Assembly: GCA_039704465.1 (NCBI GenBank)
Contig: JASFAU010000014.1
Span: 806,001-870,000, forward strand
Reading direction: 5' to 3'
DNA from: Plasmodiophora brassicae
Lineage: Eukaryota > Endomyxa > Phytomyxea > Plasmodiophorida > Plasmodiophoridae
DNA length: 64,000 bases
Position numbers and translations under genes: made by a program. The notes below the pieces were generated by a model. The model ran no database searches, was not told where the DNA came from, and was given only the letters and a program-made list of their open reading frames with translations. How positions within the stretch are numbered: position 1 is the stretch's first letter; each line of letters starts with the position of its first letter. Shown here piece after piece: positions 11,059 to 22,020 of this stretch.

Positions 11059-11604
11059 TCAGGCGTATCTCAATGGACGACAATACAAATTTCGTACGGG
11101 ATTGATATGAACCAGCTGGGCAGGTTGTACAAGCGACGCCAACGATAAGGTCATCCCGGATCTGGATGCCGGCGGTGCGCAGGGCCACCGACGACGTCTG
11201 GTACACGTCAGGAACAGGTGCTTCCACAGATAATGCGCCGTCTTGCAGGAGCGCGAACGACACCGATTCCCATAACCCAGAAGGAATAGGGAGCGAGCAT
11301 ACCATCGCGTTCTCGGAATGGATGTGCTTGCGGATGGATCAACTGCTGCTGGCAGAACTCGTCGGCCTGATGAACTTCGTGAAGGCACACAGAGGGTTGA
11401 TCGGAAGGATGTCGTATGACCCATGTACTCCGAATGCTTCTTCTCGAGCACGTGTGCAGCCGTTGCGATGGACAGAACTTTCGCGTTCGAACAACTCAAT
11501 CCAATGCGACATCGTCGATGGGCACTACCCTAAACGCATTGTTCATGCCGCGCTTCGGGAAGTACGTTTCGTCGTCGAAGCTATGTCCTGATGCTGCACT
11601 GTGA
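11059..11604 (-). other. possible multi-exon gene, unresolved
   Basis: Several minus-strand frames here have protein-like composition, for example HSFDDETYFPKRGMNNAF just below 11604 and a Cys/His-bearing stretch around 11460-11330. A possible intron starts with GTAGTG near 11530. No domain was recognised and the 3' end is unclear, so no CDS is claimed. Confidence 0.25.
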
Positions 11605-11650
11605 TGTGTTTGTACACACCATCCACAAGGGTGTCCACCAACGCGACGCG

Positions 11651-11722
11651 TTCGGTATCGCATAGGTGGTCAGTGTACCCGGCTCTCACCCGGGAGACCT
11701 GGGTTCAAGTCCCAGTACCGAA
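11651..11722 (+). tRNA. tRNA-Glu (anticodon CUC)
   Basis: A complete 72-nt cloverleaf. The acceptor arms TTCGGTA and TACCGAA pair fully. The anticodon stem CCCGG/CCGGG encloses the loop CTCTCAC, giving anticodon CTC. The T arm CTGGG-TTCAAGT-CCCAG is intact. Internal B box GGTTCAAGTCC and A-box-like GGTGGTCAGTG fit Pol III transcription. No intron, and CCA is not encoded, as expected of a nuclear gene. Confidence 0.95.
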
Positions 11723-11730
11723 GCAGCATC

Positions 11731-11735
11731 TTTTT
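11731..11735 (+). terminator. Pol III T-run terminator of tRNA-Glu
   Basis: A run of five T residues begins 9 nt past the tRNA 3' end, the usual Pol III termination signal. Confidence 0.7.
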
Positions 11736-12117
11736 GCGCCGACTGAAACTGCGTCTTGTTTCGAGCCCGACGACCTGTGCTGCCTCGTACAACACCCATC
11801 GTCGTTGTCGGTGACGTGCACGTTCAGGTGCGCCGTCGCTAAACGTCGACGACAGTGGTTTTCTACCATCTTCGGTGGCCACCACGGCTGTCGACGAGTA
11901 CCCTCATCTTCGGGTTTCCGTATCGACTTACACGGGCATGAACCGCGCCCGCAGGATCGTATCGCCTGAACGCCATTGGGCGACACAGGTCAACACTGCG
12001 GTGTTAGCAGCTATATATTACGAATAGAGACCGCGACAGTTCAGTGTGGCGAACCGATAGCCTGGTCCTCTTGCTTCGACACACTTGGTTCTGGAAATAA
12101 TACATCAAAACCATGGA

Positions 12118-13416
12118 TCATGCCTTTCTCGGCCTCTTTCTGCTGCGCCAGGTCAGCAGCTTGGCATTGAACAGGTTGTTCCCCCACGACGGCGATATCG
12201 GGGCCAGCTGCGAAGCGATACGCTTCGGGGTAACTTTCTGACGATTCAGCACGTGATCCCCGTGGCTCTTGTCGAACCGGACCATATCGAGGACCGTCAG
12301 CGTGCTGATAATGTCCTCCCGCCGGAAAGCCGTTCTTTTCGAAATCTCGTCAATCGACAGTGACGGGTTGGCTTCCAGTTCTTTCAAGATATTCCACGTC
12401 CTGTTCAAGGCTTAGTGCCATGGATGCTGCAGTCGGAAACGACCTATACCAGTAGCTGTTATACGTCAGCTTGCCGAGGTCGGATATTGGCCCTTCGGGG
12501 CCGCCAACGAGCCCTTCCCGCTTCGAAAGCTCGTATGATAGAGCAACCAGGAATTTGCCATACCCTTTGCGCTGGTGCTGCGGTAGGATCATAATGCATG
12601 CCAAGTTGTGTTCCTGCAACGTCCGCTTCTCCTTGCTGAAATACCCGGCGAGATGCGTGCCATCTGCGTCAACTTCAACAAGGACGTAGAAGAGAAATGG
12701 TGACACGTCGAAGAACACCGTCTTGTGGTCCAGAAACAGCTTCGACAGCAGGCACAAATTCTGGCAGTACAGCTTCTGATGCCAGCCATCGACCTCGTAG
12801 ACGGCGAGCCCAGCCGTACCGTCTCTGTAGATCTCGGTGCCAGGCGGATGCCGCAAGCGACACTGTCGAGCCAACCGGTTAGGGCATGTCGAACGAGGGG
12901 CCACCGCCATCGTACCGTATGCGACAGTAGGCTTGACGCCAACTTCATGTACTTCAGGCAATATTCGCAGATGTACAGGTGGCTGGCGGTGCCATATTCC
13001 TCAGGGAACGGGGAATAATACCACTACGAACGAAGTCAGCGCTCCAACAGGTCCTCGGAGTAGGTAGACGGTACCGTTTGGACGTCGTACTGGCCGAACT
13101 GGATGGATTGCACATTGCGAATCCGCGTCCGCTGCTGATGCTGTTGCTCGAGCGCGTCGCCGTCGACGACATCGGCAGCACTCGTTGCGCGCTGCCGCGA
13201 CGGCACACCTTCCGCATCGTTCTGCTTCGCGGCGGGGCGCACCTCGCCCGCGTCCACCCACTGGTCCAACCGCTTGTCCGTCCCGTCAAAGTGCACGTAC
13301 AGCTGCCGTCGCCCACCCGGCACGCGGCGCTCCCCGACGATCCGCGCCCGGCGGAAATCCTCCGTCGCCCGCCATCGCGCCGCGCACACGCCGCCAACCT
13401 TCAGCAGCGGCGGCAT
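12118..13416 (-). CDS. MYST-family histone acetyltransferase (Esa1/Tip60/MOF type)
   Basis: Exons 13416-13075, 13023-12916, 12862-12450 and 12400-12118, with introns of 51, 53 and 49 nt; all joins keep frame and give 381 residues. Order: a Tudor-knot chromo-barrel ([20 protein letters not shown]), [11 protein letters not shown], a C2HC zinc finger beginning CEYCLKYMK, then the acetyl-CoA domain with [17 protein letters not shown], the catalytic-Cys/Glu region [18 protein letters not shown] (acetyl-CoA loop Q-R-K-G-Y-G-K) and SYELSKREG, and a C-terminal winged-helix part ([20 protein letters not shown]). It acetylates histone H4, probably as a NuA4-like catalytic subunit. The splice at 12916/12862 shortens the finger spacing to H-x-C, where relatives have H-x3-C; the exact junction deserves checking. 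Confidence 0.95.
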
Positions 13417-13580
13417 CACCGATCGACGACTGCGCTGCAACGCGCCGCGGCATTCTTCGCCTCGTAATATTTACGCCCCGGAACTACTTAAATTCGCCCT
13501 GCGACGACGCCGTTTCCGCTGGAACATTCCGGAGCTGCAGGGAGCGACGTCGCGAGGGCGACCTGGTGTCATTTGTGTTT

Positions 13581-15208
13581 TTATGATGTTGGGTCGGCGT
13601 CGGCGTCGTTCCAGACCTGGCGGACGCGGACGAGCATGCCGTTGCCGGCGACGACGTCGACGAAGCCGGTGTCGGCCAGGATCTCCCAGGTTACGCGGTT
13701 GACGCTGTCGGCGACGTCAGCCGGCAGGTTCGCCGCGTCGTCGGCCCGCTGCCGGCGGCCGGTGGCCGACTCCTCGAACGTGGCGCGCACGAGGTTGGCC
13801 TTCGGCGCGGTCGTACCGCTGTCGGCGAACGTGATGTCCAGGACGGACATGGACATGGCGGTCCTGGCCTGCTGCATGACCTGTGCGAATCGTTCGCTAG
13901 CGGCGCCCGCACTGGCAATGATGTCGTCGGTCTCAGTGAACTCGCCCATCGCGTACTCCATGTCGTCGGCCAGGAACGCTTCGAGTCGTGCCAGCGCCCT
14001 GGACTGCGTCTTGTTCCGACCCTGGTCGCCTCCGGTCTGCAACGACGAGACACCCACCTCCATCTTTGCAAAGTTCTCGAACGTCTCCAGGTCAGCATTG
14101 CTGTTTCGTTTCGGTGCAACCGTTGTCGTCAGCGTGCGTGTCCCGTTCGCGTTGATGCGCATCGTTCGCCCGTTACTGCCCATCTCCGCGCGTGGAACAT
14201 TCGACAGCGCCCTGTACCTAAAGTCGACGTGGTCGATGGCCCACCGGATCAGCTGGGCGTCGTTCGCCAGATCGGCAGGCTTCGGGTGCCGCGTGGATAT
14301 CGCCTTGCGGATGGCGCTCTGGGAAGCGGGTTCTGCTACACGCGTGAACAGAATCTCCAGGAACGAGGTGTACGCCCCCGCGTCATCGCCGATCTCCCAG
14401 AGGTCCGCGAGTTCGAACATGCTGTGCCTCCACGCGTCCTGAAGCATGCCATGGTTCGAGCTACAATCCCTCATCCAGTCCCGAGCTGCTATCCCTCTGA
14501 CGGCCGTATTCAGAATCAGGCACAGGATGGGGCGTGCGGGTCGTCACCTACTGGGCTTCCACCTCCGAGACGTCCGTCCGGAGCGTCCTGCTGACGAGGA
14601 GATGGAAGTCGACATACTGCGGGCACGACAACGTTTGAGCAGGCCTGCATGCCAATTACGGCCCGTCGTGTGCCTCCCACCTGTTCGCGGTTGACCCCGT
14701 ACTGCACATCTTTGTACTTGAACGTGTCCCAGAACCTGTCCAGGGCGCGTTTGACGCCTCGGTCGTTGATCATCTTGTACCGTTTGTCTTTCTCGCCGGG
14801 CTTGACGGTCACCTTGTCACCCTGCCTGAAGAACGGGATCGCGCTCAGGCGGCCGCCGTCGGATCCACCGGCAGCGGTCCCAGGCGGGCACAGGTCCGGG
14901 TCCAACTCGAACGAGAACCGTAGCGTCATGGCAGGGTCCCGGAACAGGTTCCATACTCTTTCGGCAAGGACCTGGTCCGCTTGAGAGAGCGCGGCTGGCC
15001 CACCAGATGCAGCAGGAGCAAGGGCGTTTGAGGAAGGAGCAGTCGGCGTCACATTGGGCATCGGAGCAGCACTCGTCTTTGGAGCGTCAAGCTCGCGGCC
15101 AGCCCCATCGACAGATGCCTTGTGCCCAACAATGAGATCAGTCAGCGCATCCCCAGCGGGGGCGGCGAGCCCGAGTGAGCGCAATGACTGCGTTCGAGGC
15201 ACATGCAT
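13581..15208 (-). CDS. conserved eukaryotic protein of unknown function, three exons
   Basis: Exons 15208-14681, 14616-14552 and 14496-13581, with introns of 64 and 55 nt; phases match and the product is 502 residues. It opens with a Pro/Ala/Ser-rich segment. A helical core spans the exon joins (FKYKDVQYGVNREQ, then YVDFHLLVSRTL, then DWMRDCSSNHGML), followed by MFELADLWEIGDDAGAYTSF and a long acidic/helical tail with paired Met/Gln stretches. The core has the look of a widespread protist family with an EF-like helical module and a FELADxW motif, but I cannot name a function. No signal peptide or membrane span. Single-exon reading of the first ORF past 14681 is rejected because the open frame there is the intron. 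Confidence 0.7.
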
Positions 15209-15453
15209 CACCTCGATCGACTATCGGTACCTTAACGATTGTCACCCAACATGACAACTCCTCTCACGCGGCGACGTCGCATGCCCTACAACAAACTTTT
15301 GAGTTCCCTTGCAACACGAAGCCCTGATATGTGATCGCTCTGGTTGCGTTTGAAACACATAATCTCACATATACGCGCCCTCGTCGTTGCCGCGGCAGGG
15401 TGGCCTGCATCAACGATATCCGGTAGATCGTCGTCAACGTTTGTATGTACTGA

Positions 15454-16737
15454 TTACCAATCGCAGGGGTTCAGCAAGCTGTCAACCATAACCGACATCG
15501 TTCCATCTGCGGCAAACGTGGCTCTGAAGTATCCTTTGGCGCCACAAACACCGTCCTTCTTGATCAAGTCGGCGATGACCGGAAACGCTGGATCATCGAC
15601 AAGGATGCACTTCTGGAACGAGCGCGCTTTGTCGTACACGAGCATGGGCGCCTGTTCGCCCCCGTACTGGATCTTGACAGTGCGCTCCGGTTTCGTGGAC
15701 GCGTTTGCCGGTGGCCCCGAATCCCTCAACGATATCAGCTGTGGCTGCAGGCCGGCCGTGTTCACCCCGGAAGCCCTCGCCATGTTCGACATGACCGTCG
15801 CGAAGTCCACCAGACGTGGCGTGACGGTCGTCGCCGACCGGCACTCCTTCTTGTGCTTCTTCCAGTCGGCTTTCTGGCAATCGCGCGAGCAGTACTTGAC
15901 GCTCATACACCTCTGGCACATGCGCAATGGCTTGTCCTTGCTGGCGCCGCATGTCGCACAGGCCGACTTATCCATGGCGCGGAGCATAATCTGATGGATC
16001 GCTGGGCGATGTCTAGCGCTGCCCAGCGGCGTCGCGCCTTCGTAGTCGGGGATGTTGGGGTCGGCACCCGCCTCGATCAGGAACCGCACAGAGTCTTGGT
16101 CGCCGCTCATAGCAGGGGCTTGCAGCGCCGTGCACCCGAACCGGTTTCGAGTGTTGACGTTCATTCCCTTTTCGACCAAGTACTTGCCGATGGCCAGCGT
16201 TCCCGGGTTCGCCCAGAGGCCGGTGGCCATGTGCAGAGCGGTGTTGCCAGCGCAATCGCGGGCGTAGATGTTGGCACCGCGTTCAACCAGGATTCTGACG
16301 ACGTCCAGTGTCTCAACTCGCGCGCCCGTCCCGACCTTTCTGGCCATGCGAGCGCCCTGGACGGCGCAGCAGAGCGGCGACAGATTCAGCTGACTGACGC
16401 GAACCTCCAGCTGGGACCAGTCGCAGTCGTCGCTCTTGAAGTAGTGGACCGCGCCGGTGAACGCGGCCTTGTGGAACGGCGGCAGGCGCGGCGGCTGGAA
16501 ATCCATGCCTCCCGACCACTCGTTACGAAGCGACTGGGCAGCACGGCCTTTCAGCGGCGTCTGATCGCCGTCCTCGGGCACAACAACCTCCGGCGTCACC
16601 AGCGACGGGTCGACCGCGGAATCGGCGGGATCCTCGGGATACAGTCCCGTCAGATTCTCGAACTGCAAGGCGGCGTTCAACTGGTCCGCTATACGATCCT
16701 GCAGCGTCGACGACACGCGCTTGCGACCACGACCCAT
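15454..16737 (-). CDS. ankyrin-repeat protein with MYND zinc finger
   Basis: One exon, 427 residues, starting at an ATG. Residues 95-250 carry four or five ankyrin repeats (VVRILVERGANIYARDCAGN, TALHMATGL, KYLVEKGMNVNTRNRFG, FLIEAGADPNIPDYEG). A MYND finger follows at about residues 259-298 with the full set of ligands: C-x2-C, C-x2-C, YCSRDCQKADWKKHKKEC. The C-terminal 130 residues are beta-rich and unassigned. MYND fingers bind proline-rich peptides, so this is probably an adaptor in protein complexes; the partner is unknown. The ankyrin/MYND combination resembles ANKMY2-like proteins in layout only. Confidence 0.9.
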   Translation of the reverse strand: MGRGRKRVSSTLQDRIADQLNAALQFENLTGLYPEDPADSAVDPSLVTPEVVVPEDGDQTPLKGRAAQSLRNEWSGGMDFQPPRLPPFHKAAFTGAVHYFKSDDCDWSQLEVRVSQLNLSPLCCAVQGARMARKVGTGARVETLDVVRILVERGANIYARDCAGNTALHMATGLWANPGTLAIGKYLVEKGMNVNTRNRFGCTALQAPAMSGDQDSVRFLIEAGADPNIPDYEGATPLGSARHRPAIHQIMLRAMDKSACATCGASKDKPLRMCQRCMSVKYCSRDCQKADWKKHKKECRSATTVTPRLVDFATVMSNMARASGVNTAGLQPQLISLRDSGPPANASTKPERTVKIQYGGEQAPMLVYDKARSFQKCILVDDPAFPVIADLIKKDGVCGAKGYFRATFAADGTMSVMVDSLLNPCDW

Positions 16738-16899
16738 GTTGCGCCAGCGCCTGTCGCTGTACAGCGAAGTGCGCGACGGATCTGTGACGTTGGCAGTTCC
16801 GCTCGGCGCCAGTACTGCCCTGTAGCAATCACGAGGCGGCTTGCGTTACAGGACGCCATTGCATGACTCGACGCGTGACTCGAAAACACAGTTAACGGA

Positions 16900-19800
16900 C
16901 TAGTTGTAGATCTTTATGGGACGGTCAAGCGGGTTGGCCCTCGATTGTCGCTTGGGGCCATCGCCGCCTTGGTCGATCAAGAGGAAGCGACCGACCGGAT
17001 AGTGGATATCGTCGGAGTCCTGCACAGCCGTCGGTACGAAACATCCGAAGCACAATGCGACGACGTACCGGCAGTGCTGGCGGGTTCTGCTCGTCGCCGC
17101 CCCAGATGACGTCTTCGCGTTTCAGCAACTGAGCGGTGCCGTTCCTTAAACAAGCAAAGGCCCAGTCCTGTCGATGTTTGCAGGGTGTGGGCCGCGTGTC
17201 CTCTATGCGGTCACAAAGCATGTCGAAGCATTGGCCGAGGGTTGCATTCTGTTTCCATTAAAATAAGAACGCGATGGATGCAAGCTCCGCTCGAAGCGTA
17301 CCTTTGGAATCACAACGCCGACAGGCTCGCCGTAGTACTTGGGCACGTAGCCACCGGTGATAACGAAACTGATCCAAACGACAGCGGAGTCGTCCGTGTC
17401 CATGGGCGTGATTTCCGCCCGTACATGGAGATTGGAACCATTCGCAAACCCGTGCGACACCTCAATAATTGGTTCCAGCAGCGTGGGCGGCCGAATTTCC
17501 GACAATGCTCTGGACCCACCAACCGCTAAAAGTCGAATGCATTCAACGGAACCGCCTGTTGCAGACATGACGTCTGGCCGCGATTTGAGAGCGTCGAACA
17601 GAACGGCACCGGTCGCATGCTTCTTGGGAACTAGGACCGGGAAGACGACACTGTCCGAATTGTGCCTCCATACGACAGTGATAACGTCACGGTCGCAAAG
17701 GTCGTGAACGGAAAAGTCGAGAACCTCGTAAAACACCGGGTTCGTATCGTCGTTACAATGCCTGACCGAGCATGTCAATAACGGCGTCGCAGAAGGACGC
17801 GACAGACCACTGACCTCAACAGAGAATCCAAAATGCTTTCGTGGTCCAGGACCGTGTAGCACTCTGTGCGGTTCTCCCGCCGCTCGCTGTACGAGCGCGG
17901 GTATATACGAATGCGATCGGGGCTTGCGACATTGACGTAGTGAGCGATCGCAGATATAGCTCGTGGTATTGACCAGTCGTTGCGCATGTTCAAGCGGAAT
18001 TCGGGAAACATCGGTGCGTCCTCTGAAGAGAAGCGCGACGTAACGGGCACACACGACACCGTGCATGAATAGTGCAACGCCAAAAGGTACTCCGGAACAG
18101 TTGACAGCAAGTCGTCGACGATCTGCGTTTCGTTCATTGCGTCAACGCGCTGCCTCTGCTGGAAGCAAATGATGTCCCCGTGAATGAGTTTGCATGCAGC
18201 GACTGTCATATCCTCTTGAAGAATATTGATCCTCCTTGCCTTAACATCCTCTTCTTCGTATAAGTCAAGGTCGACATCAGGAGGCAGGGAAACGAGATCC
18301 GCGCACAACGAAGCAAGCGACCGTATGGTTGTCGACGGCGGCACAGTTCGGCATCCTACAAAGGATAGCGTCTGCGCCGACACGTCGAAGTACTTGAAAA
18401 ATAGAAGCGTATCTGGTGGCACAGGCGTCATCAAAGAAAAACGGGACGACTCACGAATAGTGCATACCAAAGGCTGAGCTGTCTCTGGGGAGAGTGACAT
18501 CGAGCATGTCGTTCGTGGACAACCTGACCGAATGCCTTTGATCATGTACAAAGATGTCCGCTTTACAAGGCCCTTGATGATGAATAAGGCTTAGGGATTC
18601 AAACATTTCCGAGATACTCTGGAAGAACAGCGCTTAGCAGATCGACACAGATGGACCAAGGAGACCGGACCTTATGTCTCATCGACTGCCAGTCGAACGG
18701 CTTGTTCGCACGTACAGTCTTGTTTTCCCGCTTCGAATAGACGAACCACCTCTGCTCGGCAGCGGGAACACCAACTGCCTTTTCCACTTCCTAACAGGGC
18801 TGTGAGCGTAGTGGACACCAGCAAACAATCCCTTGCCCATACCTCGACAAGCGTCTCGCAGGTCACATCGTTGAATATTTTTACAGGCACTGCTTGAAAG
18901 CTTGACAGTTCTATACCATTGCATTCCTGAAGTTGTTGCGCGGAGAAGAACGTTATCGTCAGCTTTCTCGACTCTTCTAAGGCAGCTGCTTCTTCTTCCC
19001 TCTTGACCTGTTCGTCTCTTTCAATTCGTTCGCGTATGCAGGTAGGTATATCCGATTCCTAGGAGCACGGCTAACTTTGAGGCCGCAACGAGGTTGCCCA
19101 GAACCTTACGCTAACCTTCATTTCTGCCATGAGATTCGGGATGTCACGTTTGCGAATATACACCAACATATAAGCATTCGCCCTAAGAAACAGGTTGTCA
19201 GATCGAGTCTCTGGAGGGAGAACTTCGTGACGAACGTTTTCAGACGAACGTCTCTGCCCCGACGGCCGTGCGTCCTGATGTCAATCTATTGAAACAACTG
19301 AGACTCTGCCTGGGACTGTTGACCCGTCAGTATCTTACGGGACTGTCGCCCCCATAATGGTCAACGGTCGCTGCCTCGGTCGGCACAGCACTGACAAAGT
19401 CATCATCGAATTTGATCCATTTGCTGTCGGGTGCGCCAGCATTAGGACAAACGTAAGCGTAGTAATGGCCGCCAAAGACAGAACCGGAATGTACAAGAAC
19501 GCTGAGCAGTGAATCAGTTCAGGTATTTGGTTTCTGCGGGATGCGTACCTGTACAAAACGAAATGCTCCTCTTGTGCAGGGTCGTGCATAAACTCTGTCA
19601 GGTCCAAGTCGATGGGAAATTCGAATCGGTCGTTGAGCTTCACCATCGTGTTGTGAATGGGGTCGTACTCAAACCGCTTCAGATGAATGAACAGCACGGG
19701 AGGCAACGATAAGAATCGTACGCCTTTCTTTGCATCTTGGAGACCGTATCCTTCAGCTCTGTACTGGTTTGCGCCTATTCAACTTGTTGGTAAACAACGA

Positions 19801-21357
19801 CGATACGCTAGGGGTGCCAAACGATACCTTCCAGGGTCTCCGTTTCAATGTACTGCATAAACGATTCTCTCAGTCCACGTAACCCTTTTACGTTCAGAGA
19901 CAGGTCGTAGAAACTTTCGACCCGAGTCGACTTGTAATCGACGTTGATACACTGAATATATGCCTCCGATTTTCCTTCGAGGAGTTTGGCGATAGCCCCT
20001 TCCACCGGAGTCTTCTTCATCTTGGTTTCCAAATTGTCACAAAGGACTCGGCTGAACTCTTGAACATCGTGTTGCATGAATGAATCAACCGACTGCCATC
20101 CGAAAGACGCAGTGAGGTCCTGGCAAGGACACCCGAAAATGTCAGGAAAGGCTGATGGCCAACTGGAACAACAGACACCTTCGTGCAAACGGATTCAGTT
20201 GAAGTCTGAAGGCTTGCGAAAACCTTTTGAAGAGCCAGCGGCACTGAAACAGCAGCGTCGTCCAGCGGCATTTGGTAAACCGCTCGCCTGTGCGTTATGT
20301 CATTGCTTCATCGTTCGAAAATCGACCAATCGTCTAACCTAAACGCGCCCAAATGAAAGAGCGTTTGCAGAAGAGAATTCATGTAGCACGTAGCGCCTTG
20401 ATTCTTCAGGCCAACGAAGCCACACGTTGCACGACAGTTGATGTTGCCACCATGCAATTCAACACCACCCGGTCCAGCAGATTGCGTTCTCAGCAACTTG
20501 AGAACGGTCCGGATTTCAATCTGGTCATTAGCAATCCATTCGCGGTCCAATGATCGAAGTTTCGACAGCGGAAAGAAGGCGTCAAACCCACGGTCCGCCC
20601 CTGGAGACGGTTAAAGAGAGCCAGGAATCCAAACGTCTACTCCACACCTGGTTTGGTGAATACGAACGTCGACTCTTCGGATAAAAACGGCTGATCAGGA
20701 TATTGCTGGTTGATCATCTGGAACTGGAACTGAACGTTCAACGTCCGCCATGCGCGGTCTGGAGGCACATGATACAGTTCCACGTAAATGGACAAGTGCG
20801 TCCCGACTACCCATTCTGGTGTTAAAACAAGTCATATCTGTGTGGCATAGTTTCATACGCGAATTGTGGTTCCCTCGAGGAAAGAGAAGTGTACGCCACA
20901 GTACCTCGGGCGGACCACCTGTCAGCAGCGTTAAGCTCGCCAAACTGTAAACGACGATGGGAGCCGCTGACCTGCAAACGGCTTCGAGTAGATGCGATCG
21001 GTGCTGATGCGGGAGAACGCCGGTATTGCCCAGACGTTCTCAACGAGTTCGTCGTTCTCCGAAAGCGTTGAATCGGTTGGAGACGAAACAGGTCCGACGA
21101 GCTCGCCGTTCTCCAACCGCGGCCTCTTGTGAGGCCCCCCTGACGACCCATCAGGCAAATACTATACAGCGAACGAGGACCAGCAGACCTTGTAGACCAT
21201 TATCACAAAACGGTCCATCGGTCATAACACCTTCGGATTCGTTGTCCATCCCGACGTCCAGATCGTCGGAATCGGCGTCATCGACAGGCACGGGCGGATA
21301 CACCGGCGCATCGTTCGGGTCGACAAGCCCCATGCGCACCCCCTCTGCCCATCGCAT
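16900..21357 (-). CDS. USP7/HAUSP-type ubiquitin-specific protease, many exons
   Basis: A multi-exon gene of about 4.4 kb. The proposed start (21357) opens an acidic N-terminus (DADSDDLDVGM). A basic cluster (KRPRLENGEL) and a MATH/TRAF-like region follow (AFSRISTDRIYSKPFAG; FPRGNHN). The catalytic domain shows the Cys box GLKNQGATCYMNSLLQTLFH near 20420, QHDVQEFSRVLCDNLE near 20060, PPVLFIHLKRFEYDP near 19690 and the His box FGGHYYAYVCPNAGAP near 19450. C-terminal ubiquitin-like modules occupy about 18.5-17 kb, and the protein ends DRPIKIYN, matching the end of animal USP7. It removes ubiquitin from nuclear substrates. Intron borders inside were not all assigned; the stop codon is at 16902-16900. 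Confidence 0.9.
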
Positions 21358-22020
21358 CGCAATCAGTGCCCGGCGTCGATACCCCGCCCGATGACCTAGG
21401 CCTGGTACCGGATGGCGTGCCGAGACGCCGACGACGACGCGTACGTAGCCCGACGAATACGATCCGCGAAAAATCGTGCACCTACGCACTTGTGCTGGCC
21501 GACCGGGATCGCAATCTCACGCAATCCGAACCCCCAAAGCAACAGCGTTGGCAACGAACAACATGAACGCCGATACCAGCACCGCCTCCGGGAGACGCTG
21601 GTTCCGTAGGCGGCGCAAGCGCGCGCGCTGGATGTAAGGATTGTACTATGGGCGAATTGCTGATGTGTCGGGTCCACTACCGCAGAATGGGGACGTGATC
21701 AGCGTCACACGGGGAGAACTGCAGCCGCGACCGCCCACGACACGCACGTTCCTTCGTGCTGCTGCACTGCAACCCGAGGCACGGGATTTGGCCTGTTTTG
21801 CCGGGCAGACCGAGGCCGCCGCGTCTTCGGCAGGACCACCACCAGGTCGGTTTACCGATACGTTTCGATATGGATTGGGCGGGGGCTCTGGTCAGACGGG
21901 ATGCGAGGGGGTGGGGGGGTGCGCGCGTGTGCATGACGCTGCCACACGTTCAGGTTTGCTTGGTCGCAGGGGGGCAAATCGCATGTGGGGCGCGCCATGC
22001 ATCACGCCCGACGGGGCGGC
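21358..22020. other. intergenic between USP7 and TPS genes
   Basis: About 660 bases with long but biased open frames on both strands and a short G-run near 21910. No domain, tRNA or repeat was seen. It should contain the USP7 promoter and the 3' UTR of the TPS gene. Confidence 0.45.
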
